Positions 33,801-45,640 are shown, counted from the first letter of the stretch. The stretch is DNA of 64,000 nucleotides from Symsagittifera roscoffensis (GCF_963678635.1 NC_087063.1:2394073-2458072), one strand, 5' to 3'. Numbers and translations: made by a program. Notes: generated by a model from the sequence alone, not told the origin.

Positions 33801-36800
33801 TAAGCCCGAATACCCGTCCTTCTATAATCCTGAACCCCCGCCCTCTAGAAAATCAAGTTCAGAAGGACAGTTAATTTGGTAAATGTTTATCACAAACAAA
33901 GAAGACTTAATAAAATCAATGGATTTGAGTTCTACTGCTCTGGGTGGATCAAATTGTTTATTATTTTTATTTAAAAAAAGTTAAAAAGTCTTTTTTGTAG
34001 CTAAAAACTTTTTACCATCTGAACAATTCATCTCGGTCAAAAATTTTTTCAACCTATGGTTGAAATTTTCATTTTTTTTGGGTTTTAGTCGCAAATTATT
34101 CCATCAGTAATTTTGTTTTCAGACGCGTGTCCAATCGGAAACCTTTTCGACTCCGAAATTGGCAGTTGCAAAGTGTGCACTGAAGTCATCCAGGGGCCAG
34201 GGGACCCTAGCGACAGAACCAGTCCCTACTCTCTAGTGCAGCCGAACGATGACTCATGCTACTCGGAAACATCATGTCTTGAAGAGCCCACATCCAGAGA
34301 CCAGTTGTGCGCGTGTAAGTCCATTTTGATCCATGATTAGTGGATTTTGATAAACAAAAAACTGTTAAAAATTTTTATAATTGTTATAGTTATTAGGTCA
34401 TCAATGTGTTTGTAAAAGTTATAAAACTTTTCCCGACCAGTTTAAAATGGCCAAACTAAAAATCAACAGTTGGAGTTCTACCAAGACTCGCGCCCATGCT
34501 GGAGGGCAGGTTAGGCAAAACTTCGAGACTATGAAGTCGTTCAAAAATCATACAAAAAAATTCCGAGGGCTCAGTGTACGTGTCTCCGTCAAAAGCTGAT
34601 TACCTCGTTGACCAAAAATTATTGCTTTTTTCGGCGCACGCTCCCCCTCAAAATTAGCCAGCCAGTCAAAAATAGAGGTCTTAAAATAGTACAAAAGGGG
34701 GAGCCTTTGGGTGGCCAGGGGGTCGAATCCCTGAGGAGGAGGGGCGCTTCCGCTCTCTTCCTTAAATCCGCCCCTGTCCTATGCTGTCGTCAGTTTTATC
34801 GTGGATGATCGGTCCCGCCTCAAATCAAAAATCAATCAGAACTGATTTTTCTACCATTCTCTTGCTTAATGTGAAGGAAGGCCAATAGTAAATTTTTTGA
34901 AATTCTTGATTGTTACCCTTTAACATCATTAACACTTGCTGAAGTTTTTGCACAGATTTTCATTTCTTTTCATAACAATTTCCTGGAAAATCCGCTGAAA
35001 ATAGTTATTTTAAATCAATTAAGCTCACTGCCAAAGCAGCAAATGATGCTCCGCTTTTAAATGTGAGAAAAAGCTGGTACAATACTGATGCAAAAGTTAT
35101 AAAGCAAGTTTGTAAATTTCAAAAATTGTTCGAAAATTTTGACGACTTTTTTTTAGGTCGACAAAATTGATTTTCTGAACTCTTCATAGCACTAAAAAGA
35201 CGGTTTTTTGGTCGAAATTTGTGCGCCGCAGGCAAATTTTTCAAAAAACAGGTTTGGAAAATTTTGACAAAAAAATCGCGTGTTTTTTGTGGCGCGCGCT
35301 TCTCCTCAAAAATAGCATATGGTGGCGCCATAGGCGCCTTTAGAATAATTTTAGGGTCAGTCGGCCAAAAATGGATTGCTTAAAAGTAACAAAGGAGGGA
35401 CACTTTGGGTCGACAGGGGGTCCAATCCCTGAAAAAGGGCGTCCGCACCACACCCCCCCCCCCCCTAAATCCCCGCCCCTGATTCAGTGTTGTGCTCTGA
35501 TGACATTTTTCTTATTAGGGTTAGTCATCTGTAGATATATAATGAGTCATCTGCTTAACCTTAGATGAGTCATCTGTTAAATATAGTATGAGTCATCTGT
35601 TTAACCTTGGATGAATCATCTGTTTTATTTATCGAGAATGAATCCTTTTTCTACCTTAGAGTGAGTCATCTAATTAATTTAGGTGAGTTTCCGCTGACTC
35701 TTCTCGGCAACAACGACAGCGAGTGTGGCCACTGCAGGGAGAGTACTGACTGCTGGCCCAACGAACAGTGTCTCCGGCTAGAGAACCACGGAAACATCTG
35801 TGCACTACCCTGCGAAAGAGACGCCGACTGCCAATGTACGAGTGGATTTTTAATAACTATAACGCCCCTTTTTTCAAATATTTTAATTGGATCAAATCTT
35901 CCCCCTCATGCGCTACTTTCACACGCCTGGAAAATTGTCTGATTACTGTTTTCCATGCCCTAAAAAGGTCCCGCTAACATTTTCTTTATTCAATGAAATT
36001 GCTCCACCAGCATTTTTTCATTCCATGAAATTGTACCACAATACTTTATCCTTTTTGACTTTGCCTTTATGTTTTTTTGAGTTTGATCTTAAAACACAAC
36101 AGGTGTGCTCGTAAGAAGGCGAAACTTTGCATGTTGCAACTATCATTTAAGGCCAATAAAGTGTTTTTTTTAATCTTTTGATGCTTTTTTATGTTCTTTT
36201 CAAGTCTTTTTGATGTTTTTTTTTCAATCATTCCCTCAAATGCAATACAAAGTACTAAGTGATACTCTTTGCATATCGCAAAGTATTAAAAAGACCAAAC
36301 ATCACGCTTCAATTCAATTTGGAACAATTTCTGGGACGGATTGAACCTCTGCTTTGTTCTGATTTCAAATTGAAACAGAAACATGAATTATTTTTTGTGC
36401 TCACAAAATGTGACGCCGCCACCACCACAAAATAAACATTTTTTTTATCCCATTGCAAAAGGAAGTGAAATGCTATTGGAATAATTCGTATAACGTTTTA
36501 AGCATTGAGAAATAAAGCGACTATTCTCGTTCAATGCGATTAATAACGATTCCTCTCGTAAAATACGAGCATACGAAACATTCTTCTCATAAAATACGAA
36601 TGCACGAATAGAGAGTACGAAGTTAAAAAGTTAAAAAATAGAGAATACGAAGTTAAAAAGTAAAAAAGTTAAAATTCATTCCAACAAATTCTCACAAAAT
36701 ACCAACACTTCTCTCTTTTCAATCACCCCAACCATTCTCTGAAAAGTACTCTCCATTCTCAGTAAAAATATCTCTAATCTCACCCTTAAAATAAAAATTG

Positions 36801-39800
36801 AATCAAAAGGCAACTTGCAGTAAATTCATACTATCTTCTTTTCTAATAAAATGTTTCTCAGCGAATTTTAGATTTATTTTCTAAGAAAGAAAGTAGAAAG
36901 GACCCTTTATTCCTAGCAAGAGTTTTGTCCGACGTACATAGTATTGCTAGCGTAATAGCTTACGCGTTTATTGCACAAAGTTAATCGAGCGTTAATAATC
37001 CCAACGTGGCCAGAATGGCAATCTTTAAAACCACAAAATTTTACTAAAAAGGATCACAGACGAATCTTTTTGTAATATTGAGTAAAGGTTGCAACAATGG
37101 CTTCCGAAAGATATAATAGCACCCTTGCCAAAAATATATAGTTAAAAAGTCGAAACATGTCTGAGGAAAAACACCCACGAGCACAAATTTGCCGTCATTT
37201 TTTTCGAAAGTTAGATAAACGAGACTAATTGTATAGAGAAAAAACCCTAAAAAATTTTCAATGCTCTTCAACGTTTTTGAATTCAATTGTCAAAACATCA
37301 ATTGAAATAACTTATACATTTATTTATGCATTGAAATAGAAAAAAAAAACATTAAAAAAATTTCGTCGGATTTTTTTGAGAACACCAAAGTACAAAGAAA
37401 TCGTTCTAGCGTCTCTTAAGATAATAATACAATAATTGAACTATAGCAATTAATGAAAGAATAAAAATTTCTCTTAAGCGTGATCAATTCGAATTAAATC
37501 GCACATTAAATGTCACAAAAAGTAATTTTCAAAATTCGATAAATTTCTAAAAAATCATTACAGGTAAATATGTTTTTACATTTGAGCTCAGTGCGGGAAC
37601 ATTTTTAACATGATAATAACACGTTTGTCCAAAAATGGTTTAGTAAACGTCAAAATGTCTGGAAAAAAATAGACCACTACGAGCAAAAATGCTCCATCAC
37701 TTTCTTCGAAAGTCCAAACAATTATCAAAGATTTTCTCATATGATAAACTCAGCAGGAAAGGCAAAAATATTCTATCTAAAATCCATTTGGAGATTATCC
37801 GAGTAGGTTTATTATTGAAATTTTTTATAATTTTTTGACAGTTTTATGTTTTTTTATCGATGTGAAATAATACAAAACTGGCTTCATAAAAAAACACTTT
37901 GTTTTATTTGTATTTTTGTGGTGAAAAGTTTGTGTCTGGAATAAATTACTGATGAAAAAATCAATTTTAAAGTTTTAGATGATTTTTATAGAAAAAGTTT
38001 GTTTGTGCATAAAAATTCTTTTGAGGCTGAAAGAAAAAACAAAAAATTCTGTTTTGTGAGTTTTGACATTTTTTTTCGGATTTCGGATCTTTTTAAAAAC
38101 TTTTCTGTGCTTTTCAGTCTCTTATTTGTGGTATAATTTTTTAAATACTTTATTAGCGGATTTATTTATTAGCGGATCTAGGGTGGGGAAGGGGCGGGGT
38201 GTCGGACAATTTTTTTAGGGATTCCACCCTCTACCGACCCAAAGTACCCGCTTGTGCACTATTTTGAGATGTCCACGTTTGACAGGCTGACCCTAAGCTT
38301 TTTCTAAAAGCACCATCAGCGCCAATATGCACTAAATTTGAGGAAGAGCGCAAGCCAAGAAAAAAAATTTTGGCGGCGCAAAAAAAATTGATAAAATAGG
38401 GTCTTTATGACAATTTAGTCGACAAAATTTTCTAATTTTTTGAAAATCTGCTATCCCTTGAGAAAACTCTAGATCTATCTCTGTTTGACGCAATTATTTG
38501 TTGTTTTTCAAAAGAACTACTTCCTCACATTTGTAAAGTTTGTATAAAAAAATAAGGGGAAATACTGTAAAATATTAATGAAATGAGTTAGAATCATATT
38601 CAAAAACACTCAAAATTATTAGAGTACTATAGTTTTCGGCGAGTTCATTTCAATTTGGGTTGGAAAAGAACTAACTAATGATTTCAGTAAACTACGGTTT
38701 CTACCCCGGAATGATTTGCAAGGAACCCTATTATCTGCAGTCGTCCCGAAACGACGTCGGAAAAATCTGCGCTTGCTCGGCTCCATACGACTTAATTCGT
38801 GGGTTTGGTTGTGTGGACAAACAGAACCTGACTGTTGCCCCCATAGATTGTTACGAGTGCGAGGGGGCTGAAGACTGCGCTGTGGCGCCTTTCGAAAGGG
38901 GGGTAAGGTGCGGATCCAATCAAGGATGCTTCACAAAAGCAGTCATAAGAAACTGGGCACCTAGAAGGTAAGAAATAATCATACTTTTTTTATCTCAAGC
39001 CAAGAAACTAATAAACAAATATAGTTTCTATGAAATTGTACGTTTACAAGAATTTAGTTCAACTTTAGAGAATAACAATTACGCATCAGCCTGTCCGCTT
39101 GTCGGGTGGCATCTTGAAAGTCTAGTTTAATCATGTAGAGTCATTTGATAAACCTTATCTGAATTCCAGTAAGGCTCAAAGTATAGTTGATTTTTTCAGC
39201 AAATCAAACCTTGCATTTTTCATTAGTACAAAATCAGTGATAATAATGAAAAAAAATGCTCTATCGGGAGCTTAACTTGGTCCCAATTTTGAAATGAGAA
39301 TACGAAACAAGATTTAAAAACACATTCACAGTCTATTATGTCAAGTGGACGCATGTTTAGTTGAAGTGATTCATTTTTGGATGAAATTGAGTATCATTTT
39401 CAGATCTCAAGTAGTTCCTACTCAAACTAGCTCAAGATTCTGTCTATTTAAATGAACAAAAGCTGCCTTTAATCGAAACCTTTAGACTAAAACATGGCAT
39501 GATTCAATTAATAATATGAGGTTCCTAATTTTAGTTACAATGAATACGACCATGTCTTCTTCGACGTCGACCGAAACATCGAGGTCAGCCGGGGATGTCT
39601 GGACGTCAACGCCTCGACTGAGAGGACTCGAACTTCCTTCCTCAACGGCAACAAAACCCTGTGGCAGAACTGCGAAGTGGTCAGCAAGCCGAATGGCGAC
39701 GAAATCGAATGTTTCAGCACATGTATCTCGAGGTATTGCAACTGGGAGTCTGTGGATCCTATCGTCCGGGTGTACAAGGCAGACGACAACAGAATTCTCT

Positions 39801-41540
39801 TCCTCATCCTTTTCGGTTAGATTCTTCACTTTTTGTAAGGTCAGAACATACAACGTTGATGCCATCTGATTTTTTTTTCGATGGTTAAAGAAATCAACCA
39901 AACTTTTTTTTAGTTTCCATTTTTAAAGAAAAAGCGAAATTTCATGGTGCCGTCAATTTAAAGTGCTAAGCTTTAAAGAACCCCCGTCACAGATTGAGGC
40001 AAATCAATTATCCAATCATGTAATGAAAAAACGAGACGACAGTCTTGAAAAAAGAGCGGCAATTTCATGAGCTAATTTTTACCATGTGAGATTTCGGCGC
40101 CGAAATGTACCGAAACTTCGAGGAGTGGCGCCGAAACTTCGAGGAGTGAAACTGGTCCAAAACAAGCAAATTTAAGTCAAAACAATTGAAACAAAGTCAT
40201 ATAATGGTATTCTGAGCTCATTAAAAATTTCCTTCAGAGAAAACCCCAGTGCCGCTGTTACTGATATAATCTTCGACTTACGTAAGCGTGGAATTTTTTT
40301 TTAAATGACATGAATCATCAAAACTGAAGATAAATCGCACAATTTGCGATCTGAAATCTTTGAGTAGTTGTTTTTATCATCGGATTTTGTCAACTTCTGT
40401 TTTTCAGGACAGAATTGGCAAAAATGACAGTTTTAATTTTCATCCTAAAATAGTTCATTCGGTTGTTTTCCAATGTTTTGATGGAGGACCAGACAATTTC
40501 TTTCAAACTAAATATTCACTTTTATAAATGTAATAAAATCGTTGAAAAGGCGGTTGTTTTAAAAATAATAATTAATATATTGCGCCATCATGGTGTCTTA
40601 TGTGTTAAAGTGTATTTGCTTAATACCAATTTTTATTAATTTTTATGAGCACAAGTGCCTAAGCTTATTCAAAGTTAGACTATAAAGCTTTGAAGTAGAA
40701 TAAATTTTCGATCAGAAAACAATTAACGCCTATCATTTTCGAATTGATGTAATTTAATTACTGTTCTGGCGAAGGCAGATGGTTGAGTAAAACCAAGCTT
40801 TTTGATAACGTGCTCCGAATATTCCAATCGACTAGTCTCTCTAAGCGCAGATTTTCGATTTTTGCCGGGGAGTCTTTTTAAACCACGATAGTGCCCAAAA
40901 ACACGAAGAATAACTTGTCTTATTGGTAGATGTTTTCTGCATTGCAAAACTTTTTTGGGAAAATGTGCAAAAAAAACATACCGTTCTTAGGCTTTTTTGG
41001 AGGCTTTTGACTTCTTTATCGTGGAAGGGGGGTGGTGACAATCTAAACGCGTAAGGTTCTTGTGGTTCCTTTGAATGAACATTGATTGAGCGGCGAGTTT
41101 TCCGTGGAGAAGGATGTCCTAATTTCCCTTCTTAAATAATCAGACCCGGCCAAACGAGCTCATAGATCACCTATTGAAAATAATACTTAAACTTGATTTT
41201 AGGAGTGCTTTTCTCGTTTGCCATTTTGATTATCTTACTGTGGAGTATATATCAACACGAGAAGGCAGTCCGGGAACAAAAAGAAGACGACAAGGGCAAA
41301 CTACTCGACTCGGCTGCCGACTACGGAGCCACGTCCGAGTCTACGACGACTCCCGAACCCGAGGCAAAACTCCAACCCGAGCCCGAAGTCTCAAAGAAGA
41401 AATCAAATGTTGTGGTTGAGAAGGAAGATATCACTTTGAAAGCGTCGTCTAGAATCAACACTGGAATTAAGAAGAAGCCACCGACGGAAATTAAAATGGG
41501 CACAAAAGTCACTACCAAAGTTGTAGACGAAGACGAATAG
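30728..41540 (+). CDS. Six-exon type I membrane protein with LU (Ly6/uPAR-like) domain
   Basis: Exons 30728-30818, 34123-34314, 35683-35835, 38688-38967, 39535-39815 and 41203-41540 join in phase (1,1,1,2,1) through GT-AG introns to give 444 codons plus stop. Residues 1-~17 are a signal peptide (MWIIYVTAALYLIDYAS). Residues 31-199 form a Cys-rich ectodomain with CxxC pairs, reminiscent of small EB/WAP-like modules. Residues 200-308 look like an LU three-finger domain: CYxC start, spaced Cys, RGC (258-260), and a terminal C-N (307-308). Residues ~326-349 are a membrane helix that spans the last splice junction. The tail (350-444) is acidic then Lys-rich. LU proteins act as receptors or as modulators of channels and receptors; most single-domain members are GPI-anchored, so a transmembrane form is less usual. 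Ligand unknown. N-glycosylation sites occur (NLT, NAS, NKT). Start chosen because it alone provides a signal peptide and the right phase. Confidence 0.82.
31703..31755 (-). repeat. ~50-bp dispersed motif with AGGGC hairpin, reverse copy
   Basis: On the minus strand this reads GAACATTCAGGGCCTCACCC and continues into GATACGAGCAGTCTTGTTA. It matches 45281-45335 and 46199-46253, where the stem is TCAGGGCTTCGCCCTGA. It lies in intron 1 of the LU-domain gene. Confidence 0.65.
31926..32215 (+). repeat. Dispersed repeat in intron 1, related to 36319-37215
   Basis: Words GGAACAATTTCTG-GACGGAT, AAATGGCAATCTTTAAA, GTTAAAAAGTCGAA and GAAAAAAAC-CCAC-GAGCACAAA recur in order at 36319-36350 and 36990-37200, and in part at 37610-37700. 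In the second locus the sequence is interrupted by the ~280-bp repeat at 36355. Confidence 0.6.
34123..34314 (+). CDS. LU-domain gene exon 2
   Basis: Acceptor TTTTCAG before 34123, donor GTAAGT at 34315. Encodes the first Cys-rich part (CPIGNLFDSEIGSCKVC...). Higher GC than the introns. Confidence 0.82.
34590..34776 (+). mobile_element. hAT-like MITE, 5'-truncated copy
   Basis: The right end TTAAATCCGCCCCTG matches the family terminus, preceded by the interior GGGGTCGAATCCCTGAGGAG and GCTCCCCCTCAAAATTAGCC. It lies in intron 2 of the LU-domain gene. Confidence 0.7.
35120..35481 (+). mobile_element. hAT-like MITE copy with long C run
   Basis: The interior matches 53560-53900: GTGCGCCGCAGGC, GGCGCGCGCTTCTCCTCAAAA, GGCGCCTTTAGAA (these three each shortened or diverged in places) and GACAGGGGGTCCAATCCCTG. 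It ends in a C run and CTAAATCCCCGCCCCTG. The left terminus has been lost. Intron 2 of the LU-domain gene. Confidence 0.75.
35516..35671 (+). promoter_or_regulatory. Cluster of AP-1-like TGAGTCAT sites
   Basis: Within ~155 bp there are four exact TGAGTCATCT words and two one-base variants (TTAGTCATCT, TGAATCATCT), embedded in imperfect tandem repeats of about 22-25 bp with TTAACCTT between them. TGAGTCA is the classic bZIP/AP-1 site. The cluster ends about 10 bp before the exon 3 acceptor. It could be an intronic enhancer or just a minisatellite; the sequence cannot decide. Confidence 0.5.
35683..35835 (+). CDS. LU-domain gene exon 3
   Basis: Acceptor AATTTAG before 35683, donor GTACGA at 35836. 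Encodes CGHCRESTDCWPNEQC...CALPCERDADC. The acceptor directly follows the cluster of AP-1-like sites. Confidence 0.82.
36355..36635 (+). repeat. Dispersed ~280-bp repeat, copy 2
   Basis: Matches 19791-20068. It is inserted inside another repeat in intron 3 of the LU-domain gene. Followed by a short tandem of TAGAGAATACGAAGTTAAAAA. Confidence 0.8.
38171..38483 (-). mobile_element. hAT-like MITE, reverse copy
   Basis: Plus-strand start AGCGGATCTAGGGTGGGG and end CTCTAGATCTATCTCTG are the two family termini in reverse order. The interior GCGCCAATATGCACTAAATTTG matches the reverse of TGGCGCCAAAGG regions elsewhere. It lies in intron 3, ahead of exon 4. Confidence 0.65.
38688..38967 (+). CDS. LU-domain gene exon 4 (start of LU domain)
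   Basis: Acceptor ATTTCAG before 38688, donor GTAAGA at 38968. Encodes YGFYPGMIC to CYECEGAEDC and GCFTKAVIRNWAP, the first half of the LU domain. Confidence 0.85.
39535..39815 (+). CDS. LU-domain gene exon 5 (end of LU domain, start of TM)
   Basis: Acceptor ATTTTAG before 39535, donor GTTAGA at 39816. Encodes SYNEYDHVFFDVDRN to CNWES and ILFLILF. This frame is not the one with the longest ORF in the area; it was chosen because the phases and the TM reading across the junction fit. Confidence 0.82.
40723..41130 (-). CDS. Possible nested antisense gene fragment with a 46-bp intron
   Basis: In the last intron of the LU-domain gene the minus strand reads as protein in two pieces: 41130-40983 (KLGHPSPRKTRRSINVHS... 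to KSLQKSLR) and 40936-40723 (KHLPIRQVILRVFGHYRGLK... ending ENDRR, stop TAA). They join in frame only if the intron is 40937-40982 with GG-AG ends; the obvious GT one base later would shift the frame and reach a stop after 31 codons. An upstream exon with the start codon must exist and was not found. Basic, Pro/Ser-rich first part; no family recognised. May be spurious. Confidence 0.35.
41203..41540 (+). CDS. LU-domain gene exon 6 (TM end and cytoplasmic tail)
   Basis: Acceptor GATTTTAG before 41203. Encodes GVLFSFAILIILLWSIYQHE and a charged tail with repeated PEPE/PEPEV and Lys-rich stretches, stop TAG at 41538-41540. Confidence 0.85.
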
Positions 41541-41878
41541 GAAAATGAAATCTTATTGGGGTGAATTGAAGATTATCAGGTCAAAATGTCAACTCAGCTA
41601 AAATAGAACTAATCTATCAAATTTCCCTTAAAATCAAAATATCATTGCTATGAACATGACTGTGAAAAATCACCACGGCTATGAAAAATCTTTAAAACAA
41701 AATTTCATAGGCTTACTGAAAGATTTTTTAGAAAAATTATGCTTAGCAATTTCGGCTGCAAGACATTTTTGCTTGTTTTTGTTTTTCCCGTTATGTGATT
41801 ATTGGAGAAAAGGGTTTTTGCATCAAATGGGAATTGGAATACAATGATATATTTATTTTGCTATGGAAAACTAATTAC

Positions 41879-41884
41879 AATAAA
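41879..41884 (+). terminator. Candidate polyadenylation signal for the LU-domain gene
   Basis: AATAAA about 340 bp after the stop codon, the first clear one downstream. From here to 44320 I see AT-rich sequence without a supported gene. Confidence 0.4.
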
Positions 41885-44321
41885 ACTTTATTGAATTCAA
41901 TATTTCAAAAGAACTATTTGTTGGGTTGGTTGGGTTGATTAGATTTTATCAAAAACTGCAAGACAAAATGCAAACAATGAGAGCTAGTTGAAGTGCTAGA
42001 AGAACATTTAATCCTGGTCACTATGAATTAAAACAAGATTGAAGAAAAAATATAAATCTGTATAAAATTTCTAACACTACGCTTCCGAGAGCAGCTGCCT
42101 TTTATTCGAGATCTTGGCATTTTTCCCGAAAACAACTTTTCTTACAAATTTTCAATTTGGTTTTTTATTGACTGTTAACAACTTCCTGGTTTCTTCCCAC
42201 TTAGCCTAGAGGTAAGGAATGGGTTTGACCTGGGTTTTTTCAGTATAATGTAAGCAGGTTTGGTTTCGAGGTTAAATTGCGATTTCAATGACTTGCATGT
42301 TTGCCTAGAATGAACTTATAGCGAGACAAACAAAAAAGTAAACTTTGGTAGACATCATTTTTTTTCTTTTTTTTTCCATTTTCGTTGATTTCTTAAGTGT
42401 TTTATGCTTAGGTTTTATTGCAACTGTTGTATCGCTTTTTTTAAAATACCTTGGAATACCGACGTATTTTTCGGAATTTCATATATATGCTTCTAATATC
42501 TCATTTATAGCAATATATGCGCATATTAACTTAACGCGTCTAGCATTTCGAGGCAACATTTGAATTTGCATTTTTAAATTATAATTAGATTCCTAGTTAG
42601 CCCTAGAAAAATCATCTAGATGCTGTCTCGATCAATTTTTTGAAAAAAACTAAAAGACTTGGATTTCTCGAACATTCTTCCTTGATTTTGTTTCGGACGT
42701 GCAATTTCTCGGACATTTTTCTTTGTTTTTTTTTTGGACCTGCCGTTTTGTTGTATTTGCAGAAAACTTTGCTTCTGAAAAACAAAAAAAAACAGCCAAA
42801 GTTGTGTGGTTTTTAAAATCTATTTGATTGGATAAAATATTGAGAGAATTTTTCGAACCTATGTTCAAATGGTGGTAGGCCAACAATCCGAAAATTCAAG
42901 AAGCCACAAACACAATTCCCATTTCAAAAAGCCGAAAAACTTTATTGCTATGCAACATAATTACAGATTGTCACTGCTCTTATGCATTTCTTACGTAATT
43001 CTGATGAAATGTAATTCGGCTTCAAATCTTGACGATTTATAGATAAGGCTGTTTGTTGAAAAATTACCGTTTAAATTTTGATCAGCGGATTGAAAATTAG
43101 ACCCCAAACATGCTCTCGATTTAGATTAATTGTCATAATTGCATCGGTTGCAATCAAATGTCTTTGGTTTGCCAAATTAAAAAAAAACCTTTTCATTGCA
43201 ATGGCATGGAAATAATTAATATTGATCTTGAAATACCCATATTTGCTTGGGATAATCTGGCCATAAAGCCACAGCCTCCGCACTGGTTAAAAAGATTTTT
43301 TTTTTCACGATTAGTCTAAGAGCCAGCGCAGATTTTTTATGTTTTTTTTTGTATTTTCCTTGCAAATGTGCTCTTTTTTACAGCACATTAATCTTTTATC
43401 AAAGTATTTAAAGAATTCAGAAATAATAGTTGATAAAACTTTAATTTTTTTTGTTGTTTATTTTTCAGACGCAATGCTAAATACGAAGCTGTAGACTTTG
43501 TGTTTACAACGCAATAATGAGATTAAGTAGCTGTGTTTTGTTCAAAATAGAATGAATTCAAACAAGAAAAAGTTGCTGCCTGCGCAACGCTTTAAACGAA
43601 AACTTTGATATACACATCTCAATTATCCCAGTGTAGCCTTTTCTCCAGGTTGGCTAAGTTATTTTGAATGTGGAAATCAATACAGTAGTGTCTTTCAAAT
43701 GATATAACAAAGATTGGAAGTTGGAAGTTATAAATTGGAAATTGTCACAAGTTTGCACAAAAGTACTGTTTTACCGCGGGAACCTTTAGGTTGCAAAATT
43801 TTAGCGGGATACCTTAAAACTGCATGCAAAATGCTTATCATACAATTTTCATTGAAAAAAAAGTATGACAAGCATTTTTCTATGAAAACTGTTGGCAACT
43901 TTGGCTTAAAAAATTTATTTTTGAAAAAAAAACTGGTCATACAATGTTAATTTCATAAAAATTTTTTAATTCACATTTTTTTTTGTTGCAAACTTGTTTT
44001 TGTGCTCAAATTACATTTTAAGCAAGAAAAATTTGCCTGCAAAAATTGACTTCCTTTCCATGACGTAGTCCAGGTTGAGTTTTTCAACCAAGAAAACCAG
44101 AAAATACAAAAAAAAAATTTTTTTTATAAACTATTTTTTTATTCTTTTTATATGCTACGAGAAACAAATGTGTGTAGAAAAAACAACAAGTGTCTTTTCT
44201 CCACCATTGAAACTTTCAGAGTAAAAATTTTGTAGCCATATGCAAAATTTTACGTTTTGCTGTATAAATCTGTGTGAAAAAGTTAACATTAACTAAGTTA
44301 GTGAATACCACCAAATGCAGT

Positions 44322-44462
44322 GTATCTGCGTGGTAACTGCCAGTTACACTCTTGGTTTTCTTAGGAAAATAAATCCGTGGTTAATACATCGATATCTGCG
44401 TGGTAACTGCCAGTTACACTGTTGGATTTCTTAAGAAAGTAAATCCGTGGTAAATCCGTGGT
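44322..44462. repeat. 71-bp tandem duplication carrying a 15-bp palindrome
   Basis: Two adjacent units (44322-44392, 44393-44462) each contain GTAACTGCCAGTTAC, a perfect palindrome about a central C (44333-44347 and 44403-44417). The half-site TAACTG matches the Myb consensus, so each unit offers two inverted sites. Confidence 0.75.
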
Positions 44463-44724
44463 TTTTCGGATAATACACAAAATTTCCAAAAGTGTATTGC
44501 ACTTTCATTTTACAATTTCACGCTTCAAAAAATGGTTTTTGCTCGTTTCTTGAAACCTTTGTGAAAAAACTATGTCAAAAAATTTGCTGCTTTATTCAGA
44601 AACTTGGCAAAAAAAGCTCATTTCAAAACTTTATAGGTTTGAAAAAGTGCTCATCATAGTTTTTCATACTGTTTTTTTTTGGTTTATGAAGTGTATGAAT
44701 TTGCATGATACGCATTTTTCGTCA

Positions 44725-44759
44725 ACTGATAATGCGGACCCGGGTACCGCATTATCAGT
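44725..44759. repeat. Perfect 13-bp hairpin with GC-rich loop
   Basis: Arms ACTGATAATGCGG (44725-44737) and its exact complement (44747-44759) flank ACCCGGGTA. The stem carries GATAA/TTATC words. It lies about 0.9 kb left of the first transporter exon. Confidence 0.85.
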
Positions 44760-45640
44760 AACTTTTCTCTTAGACCGGCCACTTTACTTTTTTTCTTCTT
44801 TCATTGAATGCGTTTCATCAGAATTTTGGGTCTTCTTTATGATTTCGACCTACGAAGAAAGTGCGGAAAAATTAGGCATGGCTTAGGGTGTTTTTTTAGT
44901 CAGTTTTCGAATTTTTAAATAAGCAATTTTTACAACTTTTTTAAATCTGAAAAGTGTTATTGTTTCAAGCTCAATATTAAAAAGATACTTCGATGTGTTC
45001 ATTTTTTCGTAATTTTAGGGGGTGTGAAAAATGCCAATTTGGAATATTAACGCGCGATTTTTTGCCTTATTATAACACGCTTCAATGTCGGATTAAGTTG
45101 TACCAAATTAAATTGAAGTACGTATTTTGGTTTTTTCTCTTAGGATACGAGGCACTAAATTAATCCCATTCCACTTTGCATAAGTTTGTGGGGTGACAAA
45201 ATGAAGAAAATTTTTTTTTTCTTGTTTCAATTATTTTATCAGTTTTCCAAGCTAAAATGGTCTATTTGACCTTAAAGTGCAGCCAGAATGTTCAGGGCTT
45301 CGCCCTGATATATGAGTAGTCTTGTTATCATATAATCATGCTATTATGCTATTATACGAATTTAGCAACCAAGCGAAGTTAAAACGCAACCGAATTCTTG
45401 AAGTTTATTTGTTATCGTGACAAAAAAAACATCATAGGCTTTGATAGTGCAGGCTATCAATATATCACAAAATCTAATACTGTTTGTTGTCAAAGTGCAT
45501 TGAATTTAAGCTATTTTATCAGTGTTAAGCTTGGTTAGAACAAACTATCTTTTTTAATTTTTAATAATTCAAGCAAGATGTTTAAGCTTTCAGTCTAGTT
45601 TTGCTGTGACACCACAAAAAAATTATCGAACTTTTCAAAA

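Noticed and set aside
39482-39901. 139-codon minus frame and 117-codon plus frame over LU-gene exon 5
   Set aside because: Both are shadows. The true frame is fixed by matching splice phases on both sides and by the membrane helix read across the last junction.
44572-44886. 104-codon plus frame
   Set aside because: It spans the 13-bp hairpin at 44725, has biased Phe/Leu/Ser composition and no recognisable domain or splice context.
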